Assembly: GCA_964528575.1 (NCBI GenBank)
Contig: CAZGTQ010000237.1
Span: forward strand, 1 to 6,821
Origin: CAZGTQ01 sp964528575
Lineage (GTDB): Bacteria > Planctomycetota > UBA1135 > GCA-002686595
DNA: 6,821 bases
Direction of reading: 5' to 3'
In this document: in pieces, positions 1-6,768 of the stretch
Numbering within the stretch: the first letter of the stretch is position 1
Layout: each line of letters starts with the position of its first letter
Made by a program: the position numbers and the translations under genes
Notes under the pieces: model-generated
Seen by the model: the letters and a program-made list of their open reading frames with translations, nothing else
Told to the model about the DNA's origin: nothing
The model's database searches: none

Positions 1-69
1 GCCGAGGTCGGCGAGCAGCGGGGCGACGTCGTCCGCCGCGGGGGCCGCGGAGAGCGGGACCGGAGCCAA
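1..69 (-). CDS. Probable 5' end of the gene after accD (partial)
   Basis: Downstream of accD on the same strand, one frame stays open to the window edge and looks coding: nearly every codon ends in G or C and the residues are rich in Ala, Asp and Leu (it ends ADDVAPLLADLG). There is no ATG or GTG. A TTG at 69-67 is the first usual start, and a CTG at 93-91 overlapping the accD stop is another choice. Neither has a clear Shine-Dalgarno site. In many bacteria folC follows accD, but the 23 visible residues do not identify any family, so no function is assigned. The stretch could also be non-coding spacer. Confidence 0.3.
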   Translation of the reverse strand, partial: MAPVPLSAAPAADDVAPLLADLG

Positions 70-89
70 AGCGGGGGCGCGGGGCGCGG

Positions 90-1223
90 TCAGCCCTCGG
101 CGTCCTCCTCGTCCTCGCCGCGGCGCTCGTCGCGCAGCAGCGACGGGTCGGGCCCGGCGCGCTCGGCCGACAGGCGGTTGCGCGGCACGCCGTTGCCGTT
201 GCCGGGTCCGTGGTCGCCGTCCTCGCCCTCGTCGGCCTGCTCTCGGCTCGCCGTGGCGGGCTCGCGCGGCGCGGACTGGCTGCCGCGCGACGCGGGGACG
301 AGCGCCTCGCCGGCCGCGTCGCGATCGACGATTGCGCCGGTCGCGTAGTCGAGCAGCCGCGCGAGCGTCTCGCGCAGCTCCTCGCGCCGCACGATGCGGT
401 CGAGCATGCCCTTGTGCAGCAGGAACTCGGCGCGCTGGAAGCCGGGCGGCAGCTCCTGCTTGAGCGTCGTCGCGATGACGCGCGGCCCGGCGAACCCGAT
501 CAGCGCTCCGGGCTCCGCGAGGACGACGTCGCACACCGACGCGAACGACGCGGTGACGCCGCCGGTCGTCGGGTGGGTCATGACGCAGATCGAGAAGCCG
601 CTCGCGTCGTTGAGCTCCGCGAGCGCCGCGCACGTCTTCGCCATCTGCATGAGCGAGAGCGCGCCTTCGTGCATCCGCGCGCCGCCCGACGACGTGAAGA
701 TCACGAGCGGCCGGCCCAGCCGGCGCGCTTCGTCGGCCGCGAGGGCGATCTTCTCCCCCACGACCTCGCCCATCGAGCCGCCCATGAAGCTGAAGTCGAG
801 CACGGCGAGCACGATCGGCCGGCCGCGGATCGCGCCGAGGCCGCACAGGAGCGCCTCGCGCTGGCCGAGCCGCTCCGCCGTGCGCGCGATCTTCTCGCCG
901 TACGGGATCTTGTCGTTGAACTCGAGGCGGTCGAGCGACTCGAGGTCCTCGTAGAGCTCCTCCCAGGTGCCCTCGTCGATGACCATCGCGATGCGCTCGC
1001 GGCCGGGCAGCGTGAAGTGGAAGCCGCAGGCCGGGCAGACGCGCTTCGCCGCCTCGAGCTCCTTGCGGTAGATCATCTGGGCGCAGGACTCGCACTTGAG
1101 CCACAAGCCGCCCGGCATGTCCTTCTTCTTGCCGAAACGCAGGCGCGAGCGCTTTTCGGTCGCTTCCTCGTCCGGCCGCTCCTCGTCGTCCGCTCCGGAC
1201 TTCTTCTTCGGGTCGTCCGCCAC
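90..1223 (-). CDS. accD: Acetyl-CoA carboxylase carboxyltransferase subunit beta
   Basis: AccD pairs with AccA in the cytoplasmic carboxyltransferase, which moves CO2 from biotinylated AccB to acetyl-CoA to give malonyl-CoA, the first committed step of fatty acid synthesis. The 377-residue product has the four-cysteine zinc finger (Cys44, 47, 63 and 66; KCESC and CPACG), then the crotonase-like core with GEKIALAADEA, FTSSGGARMHEGALSLMQ, HPTTGGVTASFA and EPGALIGFAGPRVI. The start is GTG at 1223, supported by AGGAGG 5 nt upstream and by the normal distance to the zinc finger. It begins 13 nt after the rpe stop, so translation is probably coupled. The usual family length is about 285-305 residues. 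Here residues 296-377 add a Gly/Glu/Asp/Arg-rich tail ending in acidic residues, likely disordered. Identity is very secure; the role of the tail is unknown. Confidence 0.97.
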   Translation of the reverse strand: MADDPKKKSGADDEERPDEEATEKRSRLRFGKKKDMPGGLWLKCESCAQMIYRKELEAAKRVCPACGFHFTLPGRERIAMVIDEGTWEELYEDLESLDRLEFNDKIPYGEKIARTAERLGQREALLCGLGAIRGRPIVLAVLDFSFMGGSMGEVVGEKIALAADEARRLGRPLVIFTSSGGARMHEGALSLMQMAKTCAALAELNDASGFSICVMTHPTTGGVTASFASVCDVVLAEPGALIGFAGPRVIATTLKQELPPGFQRAEFLLHKGMLDRIVRREELRETLARLLDYATGAIVDRDAAGEALVPASRGSQSAPREPATASREQADEGEDGDHGPGNGNGVPRNRLSAERAGPDPSLLRDERRGEDEEDAEG

Positions 1224-1228
1224 GTGCG

Positions 1229-1234
1229 CCTCCT
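1229..1234 (-). promoter_or_regulatory. Strong Shine-Dalgarno site of accD
   Basis: AGGAGG on the minus strand lies 5 nt before the accD GTG codon, inside the 13-nt gap after the rpe stop codon. It is the best ribosome binding site in the window. It settles the GTG start at 1223 over the internal Met36, which would leave only seven residues before the first zinc-finger cysteine. Confidence 0.85.
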
Positions 1235-1236
1235 GC

Positions 1237-1929
1237 CTAGCTCCGCACCTTCTCGCGCGCTTCCTCGGCCGCCGCGCGGAAGCGCGCGATCGTGCCTTCG
1301 ATGTCGCTCGAGCCGAAGATCGCCGAGCCCGCGACCAGCGCGTTGGCTCCCGCCGCCGCGCAGAGCGGCAGCGTCTCCTGGTTGAGGCCGCCGTCCATCT
1401 CGACGTGGCCGGTGAAGCCGCGGTCCCGCAGCCATTCGGTCTTGGGGAGCACCTGGGGCATGAAGCTCTGCCCGCCGAAGCCCGGGTGCACGCTCATCAC
1501 GAGGACGAGGTCGACGTCGTCGAGCCAATCCCCGACCGTCTCGATCGGCGTCTCGGGGTTCACCGCGACCCCGATCTGGCGCACGCCCTCGCCGCGCAGC
1601 ATCCGCACGACCTCGAGCGCGCCCCGCCGGCCGTCGACGACCTCGGCGTGGAACGTGATGCCGAACGACCCGGCTTGCGCGAACGCCGGACCGTAGCGGA
1701 GCGGGTCGGTGATCATCAGGTGCACGTCGAGCGGGCGCGACGAGACGGCGGCGATGCGCTCGACGACCGGCGGACCGATCGTGAGATTGGGGACGAAGTG
1801 CCCGTCCATCACGTCGATGTGGAGCCAGTCGGCACCCGCTCGCTCCACGCGCTGCACCTCCTCCGCGATGCGCGCGAAGTCGCAGGACAGGAGCGAAGGG
1901 GCGATGGCGATCGGCGGCGCCTCGGTCAT
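1237..1929 (-). CDS. rpe: Ribulose-phosphate 3-epimerase
   Basis: Rpe interconverts D-ribulose 5-phosphate and D-xylulose 5-phosphate in the pentose phosphate pathway (and Calvin cycle), in the cytoplasm. The 230-residue product matches the usual length of 210-230 and is a single TIM barrel: IAPSLLSCDF at 9-18, WLHIDVMDGHFVPNLTIGP at 35-53, DVHLMI at 68-73, VMSVHPGFGGQSF at 144-156 and EMDGGLN at 177-183. The metal-binding His37, Asp39, His70 and Asp179 are all present, and Asp39 and Asp179 are the acid/base pair of the family. The ATG at 1929 places the first strand at the normal position. The frame is open further upstream, but that part would overlap the 3' end of pgk and is not rpe-like. 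It lies 82 nt after pgk and 13 nt before accD. The region upstream of the ATG has only a run of G touching the start. Confidence 0.96.
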   Translation of the reverse strand: MTEAPPIAIAPSLLSCDFARIAEEVQRVERAGADWLHIDVMDGHFVPNLTIGPPVVERIAAVSSRPLDVHLMITDPLRYGPAFAQAGSFGITFHAEVVDGRRGALEVVRMLRGEGVRQIGVAVNPETPIETVGDWLDDVDLVLVMSVHPGFGGQSFMPQVLPKTEWLRDRGFTGHVEMDGGLNQETLPLCAAAGANALVAGSAIFGSSDIEGTIARFRAAAEEAREKVRS

Positions 1930-2011
1930 CCCCCGAGGGTACACCGGAGCCCGGGCGATCTCCGCCACCCGGTCGGGGGAAAACGGGCCACGAAGGCCAG
2001 GAGCTGCCGCT
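1930..2011 (-). other. pgk-rpe spacer with candidate leaderless promoter and small hairpin
   Basis: This is the largest gap in the minus-strand gene cluster. A TACCCT box (1941-1936) ends six bases before the rpe ATG, so transcription starting at the usual distance would begin on the A of that ATG. No recognisable -35 box lies 17 nt upstream. Nearer pgk, GGCC-loop-GGCC (1998-1986) is followed two bases later by TTTT (1983-1980), a very short terminator or attenuator shape. Both are weak and could arise by chance. Readthrough from pgk remains the simplest source of rpe mRNA. Confidence 0.25.
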
Positions 2012-3292
2012 TCAGCGCCCCGCCTTCGCCGCTGCATCCAGCGCCGCGATGCCCGGCAGGCTCTTTCCTTCGAGCAGCTCGAGCGAGGCGCCCCCACCGG
2101 TCGAGACGTGGTCGATCCGCTCCGCCAGCCCGAGCAGCTCCAGTGCGGCGACCGAATCGCCTCCGCCGACGACGGTGTAGCCCTTGCAGGCCGCGACGGC
2201 GCGCGCGACCGCCTCGGTCCCGGCGCGGAACGACTCCCACTCGAACACGCCCATCGGACCGTTCCAGACGAGCGTGCGCGCGTCGCCGATCGTCGCCGCG
2301 AACGTCGCGCGCGTCGCCGGCCCGATGTCGAGGCCCATGCGCCCCTCGGGAACGTCGACGTCGCACTCCTCGGGCTCGGCGTCCTCGGCGAAGCGCTCGG
2401 CGACGACGTGGTCGCTCGGCAGCAGGATCGCGGTGTCGCGCGCGCGCGCCTTGGCGAGCGTCGCGCGCACCGACTCGAGCTGGTCCTCCTGCACGAGCGA
2501 CTTGCCGACCGAATGGCCCGCGGCGGCGAGGAACGTGTACGCCATGCCCCCGCCGACGAGGATCGCGTCGACCAGGTCGATCAGGTGGTCGACGACCGGC
2601 AGCTTGTCGGAGACCTTCGCACCGCCGAGCACCGCGACGAACGGGCGCTGGGGCTCGTGGAGCACGCGCGCGAAGGCGTCGAGCTCGCGCTGGACGAGCA
2701 GCCCGGCGGCGGACGGCAGGAGCTCGGCGACGCCCGAGACCGACGCGTGCGCGCGGTGCGAGCTGCCGAACGCGTCGTTGACGAACACGTCGCCGAGGCG
2801 CGCGTAGGCGGCGGCGAGCGCGGGGTCGCCCTTCGTCTCGCCCGGCTCGAAACGCACGTTCTCGAGCAGCGCGACCGAGCCCGTCTCGAGCGCCGCGAGC
2901 GCGCGCTCGACCTCGGGCCCGGACGACCCGTCGAGCTTCGTCACCGGACGCTCGAGCAGCTCGCCCAGGCGCTTCGCGACCGGGTCGAGCCGCAGCGCTT
3001 CGTCGACGCCCTTCGGCCGGCCGAGGTGGCTCATCAGGATCGGCGTCCCGCCGGCCGCGAGCACGGCACGGATCGTCGGCAGCGCGGCGCGGATGCGCGT
3101 GTCGTCGGTGATGCGCGGACCGCTCTCGGTCGACTCCAGCGGCACGTTGAAGTCGACGCGCATCAGGACGCGCCGGTCCTTCAGCTCGAGCGCGTCGAGC
3201 GCGGGCGGGTCGACCCGCACGCCCTCGTGCGCGACGGGCTGGTCGACCCGCCCGCCCTCGCCCGCGGCGGGCACGGATACGTCTTTGGCCAT
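2012..3292 (-). CDS. pgk: Phosphoglycerate kinase
   Basis: PGK transfers phosphate from 1,3-bisphosphoglycerate to ADP, giving 3-phosphoglycerate and ATP, in cytoplasmic glycolysis; it works in reverse in gluconeogenesis. The 426-residue product holds the full fold: RVDFNVP at 45-51, SHLGRPKG at 88-95, LLENVRF at 142-148, DAFGSSHRAHAS at 173-184, GGAKVSDK at 223-230, GGGDS at 376-380 and STGGGASLE at 397-405. Substrate-binding Arg, His and Asp residues of the N-domain and the C-terminal nucleotide-binding loops are intact. The ATG at 3292 has GGAG 6 nt upstream and starts 20 nt after gap, its metabolic partner. It gives about 30 more N-terminal residues than most bacterial PGKs, and this extension contains an 11-residue duplication. 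There is no good later start before the first strand (Met44 is too late). Identity is very secure; the start is likely. Confidence 0.97.
   Translation of the reverse strand: MAKDVSVPAAGEGGRVDQPVAHEGVRVDPPALDALELKDRRVLMRVDFNVPLESTESGPRITDDTRIRAALPTIRAVLAAGGTPILMSHLGRPKGVDEALRLDPVAKRLGELLERPVTKLDGSSGPEVERALAALETGSVALLENVRFEPGETKGDPALAAAYARLGDVFVNDAFGSSHRAHASVSGVAELLPSAAGLLVQRELDAFARVLHEPQRPFVAVLGGAKVSDKLPVVDHLIDLVDAILVGGGMAYTFLAAAGHSVGKSLVQEDQLESVRATLAKARARDTAILLPSDHVVAERFAEDAEPEECDVDVPEGRMGLDIGPATRATFAATIGDARTLVWNGPMGVFEWESFRAGTEAVARAVAACKGYTVVGGGDSVAALELLGLAERIDHVSTGGGASLELLEGKSLPGIAALDAAAKAGR
3208..3273 (-). repeat. 33-bp tandem duplication in the N-terminal extension of pgk
   Basis: Two adjacent 33-bp units (3208-3240 and 3241-3273) agree at 28 of 33 positions, and the first 20 bases differ only once. 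In protein they give residues 12-22 (EGGRVDQPVAH) and 23-33 (EGVRVDPPALD), both just before the conserved PGK core. The unit length is a multiple of three, so the frame is kept. It is best read as an in-frame duplication that lengthened a tolerant N-terminus. Confidence 0.85.
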
Positions 3293-3298
3293 GGGTCG

Positions 3299-3302
3299 CT
3301 CC
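3299..3302 (-). promoter_or_regulatory. Shine-Dalgarno site of pgk
   Basis: GGAG on the minus strand lies 6 nt before the pgk ATG, inside the 20-nt gap between gap and pgk. It supports the ATG at 3292 and therefore the extended N-terminus. Confidence 0.6.
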
Positions 3303-3312
3303 GGCGCGCCGA

Positions 3313-4362
<1,050 letters not shown>

Positions 4363-4528
4363 GGGTGCGCGTGCTGGAGCCTGCTGGTAGCGGGTGAGAA
4401 CGACGGCCGCGCGGGGGGCGCGGCGAGGGCCCGGAGCGGCCACAGGAAATCGCAAAGACGCAAGTCCGTCTCGCATCGCGACCTGGCCTGTGGGGTCGCT
4501 TCTCGCTGGAGGTTTCCGCGAGAAACGG
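4363..4528 (-). promoter_or_regulatory. Structured 5' leader of the gap operon mRNA
   Basis: If transcription starts about 7 nt after the -10 box, the leader is near 165 nt. In the mRNA direction it shows: stem UUCUCGC/GCGAGAA (4524-4518 with 4506-4500) at the very 5' end; stem GCGACC/GGUCGC (4499-4494 with 4483-4478); and stem AGACG/CGUCU (4471-4467 with 4460-4456). The loop of the second stem contains CCACAGG (4493-4487), fully complementary to CCUGUGG at 4446-4440. This could form a pseudoknot, or a longer stem enclosing the third hairpin that competes with the second. It matches no riboswitch class I recognise. GC-rich DNA makes such pairings common, so regulation is only inferred. Confidence 0.35.
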
Positions 4529-4534
4529 GCGGAG

Positions 4535-4563
4535 AGAATACAGGGGCCGGCCGAAGGGATCAA
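4535..4563 (-). promoter_or_regulatory. Sigma70-type promoter of the gap-pgk-rpe-accD operon
   Basis: On the minus strand a -35 box TTGATC (4563-4558) and a -10 box TATTCT (4540-4535) are separated by exactly 17 nt. The boxes match TTGACA at four of six positions and TATAAT at four of six, including the most conserved bases. The A/T-containing boxes stand out against GC-rich surroundings. The start site would be near 4528. A promoter of the same design lies at 6706-6734, which supports both. Confidence 0.65.
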
Positions 4564-4599
4564 CGCGCGCCGACCGCCCACGGGCGCCCCGGCGCGCCC

Positions 4600-4631
4600 T
4601 TGGAAACCGCAGTTGGAAATCGCATTGGAGC
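4600..4631. repeat. Three TTGGAAAYCGCA-type direct repeats
   Basis: TTGG begins at 4600, 4613 and 4625. The first two copies read TTGGAAACCGCA and TTGGAAATCGCA; the third is partial (TTGGAGCG). The steps are 13 and 12 bp. A further GGAAATCGCA occurs at 4445-4454 in the gap leader. The repeats lie between the two divergent promoters, upstream of both, as expected for a regulator-binding site, but no regulator is encoded nearby and chance is possible with so few copies. Confidence 0.4.
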
Positions 4632-4659
4632 GAGCCGCCCCCGGCGCCGTCGCCGGCGC

Positions 4660-4665
4660 TATCCT
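4660..4665 (+). promoter_or_regulatory. Candidate -10 box of tilS
   Basis: TATCCT matches the TANNNT form of the other two -10 boxes in the window. No -35 match lies 16-18 nt upstream; that place holds C-rich sequence and the CCGGCG/CGCCGG inverted repeat. If real, the promoter is weak or needs an activator, and the mRNA leader would be about 140 nt. Confidence 0.35.
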
Positions 4666-4810
4666 CCCCTCCGCGTCCCGCCCGGGCGTTCCTCCCGTCT
4701 GGAGCCGCGATCCGGGGGAATCCTCGTTCCGGCTTTCGCTCCTCCCCCGCTCTCTCTCGCGTCCGTCGTTCCGTATCCAGCCCGCTCCGGCCCCGCTCCG
4801 GACTCCGCCC

Positions 4811-6604
4811 GTGAACACCTCGCCGCCGTCCACGCCCGACTGGTCCCTGCGCTGGGGACGCCTCGCCGCGGCGGCGGGCGTGCGGCCGAGCGAGCGGCTC
4901 ACCCTCGCGCTGTCGGGCGGCGCGGACAGCGTGCTGCTCCTGCACCTCGTCGCCGCGGCGCGCCCGCGCCCGAGCGTGCAGGCGGTCCACGTCGCGCACG
5001 GCCTGCGCCCCGAGGCAGCGGACGAGCAGGCGTTCTGCGAGCGCCTGTGCCACGCCCTGGGCGTGCCGCTCGTCGTCGTGCCGATCGAGCTCGACCCGCG
5101 CGGCCCCTCGCTCGAGGCGCGCGCCCGCGAGGCCCGCTACCGGGCGCTGTGCCGCGCGGCGCGTGCGAGCGGCCACACGACGATCCTGACCGGCCACCAC
5201 GCGGACGATGCGCTCGAGACCGTGCTCATGCGCTGGCTGCGCGGCGCCCACCTCGGCGGCGTCGGCGGCCTGCGCTCGCGCGTGCGGGTCCCCGTCGGCC
5301 GCGGCTTCGACGACGCGACCGCTCCCCCGGCGCCCGGCGCGGCGCCGATCGAGCCGCGCGTGCACGAGCCGATCGAGCCGCGCGCGCAAGGCGCGCAGAT
5401 CGAGCCACGCGCGCAAGGCGCGCAGATCGAGCCACGCGCGCAAGGCGCGCAGATCGAAATCGTGCGGCCGCTCGTCACGCTGCGCCGCGAGGAGGTGCGC
5501 CGCCTGCTCTCCGACCGCGGGCTGGTGTGGTGCGAGGATGCCTCGAACCGCGACCCGCGCTTCACGCGCACCCGCGTCCGGCACGGCCTGCTGCCGGCGG
5601 TCGAGCGCCTGTGCGGTGCCGCGGGCGTCGACCACCTGCGCTCGTTCGCGCGCGCGGTCGACGCGCTCGAGAGCGAGCTCGCCGCCTCGACCGCGCACCT
5701 CGGCTGGCGCACGCCCGCCTACGCCGTCGCGAGCCGCGGCTCGGGCGAGGCGCACCTGGGCGGCACGCTCCCGCGCGCCGAGCTGATGCGCCTGCCGCGC
5801 GCGCTGCGCCGGCGCGCGCTCTGGCGCCTGCTCTGCGAGGCGACCGGCGAGGCGCCCGGCCGCCACCTCCTCGGTCTGCTGCTCGACGACGTCGGCGCGG
5901 GCCGCTGCACCCGGCACACGCTGCCGGGCCGCTGGACGCTGTGCCTGCGCTCGGACGAGCTGCAGCTCGTCCCCCCCGCCGGCGCGATCGGCGTGGGACC
6001 GCAGCCGCTCGCGAGCGGCGCGCGCCAGCTCGCCCTGCCGTTCCCGCCCGCGACGGGCGGCCGCACGCCCCGCGCGGGCGACCTCACCCCGTTCGGTGAC
6101 GCGCAGCGCCCGCGGATCGCGCTCACGCTGCCGGGCATCGCCACGCTGCCGGACGGCCGGCGCATCTCGGCCGAGCGCGTCGACGCGCCCGCGGCGGCGC
6201 CGGTCCCGCTCGACCGCACCGAGGTCGAGCTGGACGCCGAGGGCCTGCCCGCCGAGCTCCAGATCCGCTGGCCGCTCCCCGGTGACCGCTTCCGCGGCCT
6301 GGGCGCGCCCGGCTCGAAGAACCTGCGCCGCTTCCTCGCGGACGCGGGCGTGCCGCGCGAGGAGCGCGCGCGCGTCCCGCTGGTCTGCGCCGGCGGCGAG
6401 ATCCTCTGGGTCGTCGGCGTGCGCCCCGCCGAGCGCCGGCGCGTCGGCAGCTCGACGCGCACGCGCGTGCGCCTGTGCGTCCACGAAGCCGCCTGGGACG
6501 GCTCCGTGCGCCCGCCCGCCACGCCGCACCAGGGTTCCACGTGGAACGATCCGGCGCGCGCGGCGGCCCTCGCAGCGGGCGCACACGGTCGCGCCCCGGC
6601 CTGA
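4811..6604 (+). CDS. tilS: tRNA(Ile)-lysidine synthetase
   Basis: TilS uses ATP to attach lysine to C34 of the CAU-anticodon tRNA-Ile, so that it reads AUA and is charged with isoleucine rather than methionine; it is normally essential and cytoplasmic. The N-terminal PP-loop ATPase domain shows LALSGGADS (32-40), HVAHGLRP (60-67), ARYRALCRAA, TGHHADDALET with His129, His130, Asp132 and Asp133, RPLVTLRREEVR and EDASNRD (242-248). The C-terminal TilS domain shows PGDRF (490-494), GSKNLRRFLADAGVPREERARVPLV and ILWVVGVR. GTG at 4811 is the only usual start between the promoter candidate and the PP-loop, although it has no clear Shine-Dalgarno site. At 597 residues it is far longer than E. coli TilS (432), partly from a repeat tract at residues 180-214 set between the PP-loop core and the RPLVTLRREEV strand-helix. 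The end, GRAPA-stop, lies in a duplicated hairpin. Confidence 0.95.
   Translation: MNTSPPSTPDWSLRWGRLAAAAGVRPSERLTLALSGGADSVLLLHLVAAARPRPSVQAVHVAHGLRPEAADEQAFCERLCHALGVPLVVVPIELDPRGPSLEARAREARYRALCRAARASGHTTILTGHHADDALETVLMRWLRGAHLGGVGGLRSRVRVPVGRGFDDATAPPAPGAAPIEPRVHEPIEPRAQGAQIEPRAQGAQIEPRAQGAQIEIVRPLVTLRREEVRRLLSDRGLVWCEDASNRDPRFTRTRVRHGLLPAVERLCGAAGVDHLRSFARAVDALESELAASTAHLGWRTPAYAVASRGSGEAHLGGTLPRAELMRLPRALRRRALWRLLCEATGEAPGRHLLGLLLDDVGAGRCTRHTLPGRWTLCLRSDELQLVPPAGAIGVGPQPLASGARQLALPFPPATGGRTPRAGDLTPFGDAQRPRIALTLPGIATLPDGRRISAERVDAPAAAPVPLDRTEVELDAEGLPAELQIRWPLPGDRFRGLGAPGSKNLRRFLADAGVPREERARVPLVCAGGEILWVVGVRPAERRRVGSSTRTRVRLCVHEAAWDGSVRPPATPHQGSTWNDPARAAALAAGAHGRAPA
5348..5452 (+). repeat. 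In-frame 27-bp tandem repeat tract within tilS
   Basis: Three consecutive 27-bp units at 5372-5398, 5399-5425 and 5426-5452 encode IEPRAQGAQ three times (residues 188-214). The last two are identical and the first differs by one silent base. A diverged 24-bp unit (5348-5371, IEPRVHEP) precedes them, and the start of another unit (IE) follows. Each full unit contains the palindrome GCGCGC-AAG-GCGCGC, able to form a tight hairpin. The near identity indicates recent copy-number expansion by slippage or recombination. Confidence 0.95.
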
Positions 6605-6672
6605 GCGGGGCGCGAACGCCGACGTGAATGGTCGCGCACCGGCCTGAGCGGGGCGCGAGCGACGACGTGAAC
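6587..6672 (+). repeat. 43-bp tandem duplication across the tilS stop codon
   Basis: Units 6587-6629 and 6630-6672 are adjacent and agree at 39 of 43 positions. The first includes the last tilS codons and the stop; the second repeats them, so GRAPA-stop can be read again just after the real end. Each unit carries a GC-rich hairpin with the same loop. Confidence 0.9.
6589..6658 (+). terminator. Tandem GC-rich hairpins, possible tilS terminator
   Basis: The first hairpin pairs TCGCGCCCCG (6589-6598) with CGGGGCGCGA (6606-6615), a perfect 10-bp stem with loop GCCTGAG that contains the tilS stop codon. The second pairs 6632-6641 with 6649-6658 with one A-G mismatch and the same loop. No T-run follows either, so this is not a classic intrinsic terminator. 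It may end transcription as a stem-only type, protect the 3' end of the mRNA, or insulate the next promoter. Confidence 0.4.
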
Positions 6673-6705
6673 GGCGGCGGGCGGCGGCGCGAGCCGCTCC
6701 GCGCG

Positions 6706-6734
6706 GTGACTTCGTGCGGGCCAAGGGGTATTCT
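6706..6734 (+). promoter_or_regulatory. Sigma70-type promoter for the gene at the right edge
   Basis: GTGACT (6706-6711) and TATTCT (6729-6734) are 17 nt apart. The -10 box is identical to that of the gap operon and the spacing is the same. The start site would be about 6741, followed by a short leader into the possible gene at 6769. Confidence 0.6.
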
Positions 6735-6768
6735 GGCCCGCTCGCCTCTCCCGCCCTCGCTCGAACGG

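Larger units (their letters stand above)
4363..4810. other. gap-tilS divergent intergenic region (448 nt)
   Basis: No gene is supported here. Read leftward, it holds a sigma70-type promoter and a leader of about 165 nt for gap. Read rightward, it holds a weaker -10 candidate and a pyrimidine-rich leader of about 140 nt for tilS. Between the two promoters lie the GGAAAYCGCA-type repeats (4600-4631), and just before the tilS -10 box is a perfect CCGGCG/CGCCGG inverted repeat (4641-4656). A 10-bp direct repeat, CCCGCTCCGG, occurs at 4781-4790 and 4792-4801 just ahead of the tilS start. Frames open through the region have no family resemblance and reflect high GC. Confidence 0.7.

Noticed and set aside
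1..89. Calling the left-edge frame folC
   Set aside because: folC often follows accD, but the visible 23 residues show no FolC motif, so the name would rest on context alone.
1930..2097. Longer rpe starting near 2097 or 2037
   Set aside because: These starts overlap the 3' end of pgk, and the extra residues are unlike any Rpe; the ATG at 1929 fits the family N-terminus.
4363..4476. In-frame ATG at 4476 giving gap a 38-residue N-terminal extension
   Set aside because: The extension has no family match, and the ATG at 4362 places the Rossmann motif at the normal position. The upstream ATG falls in the structured leader without a Shine-Dalgarno site.
4394..4810. Extension of tilS upstream to about 4394
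   Set aside because: The added residues are low-complexity, would start within the gap leader, and would cover both promoter candidates. GTG at 4811 gives a normal distance to the PP-loop.
5372..5452. Regular 27-bp repeats resembling a CRISPR array
   Set aside because: The units are contiguous with no spacers, stay in frame within tilS and end in normal TilS sequence, so they are a coding tandem repeat.
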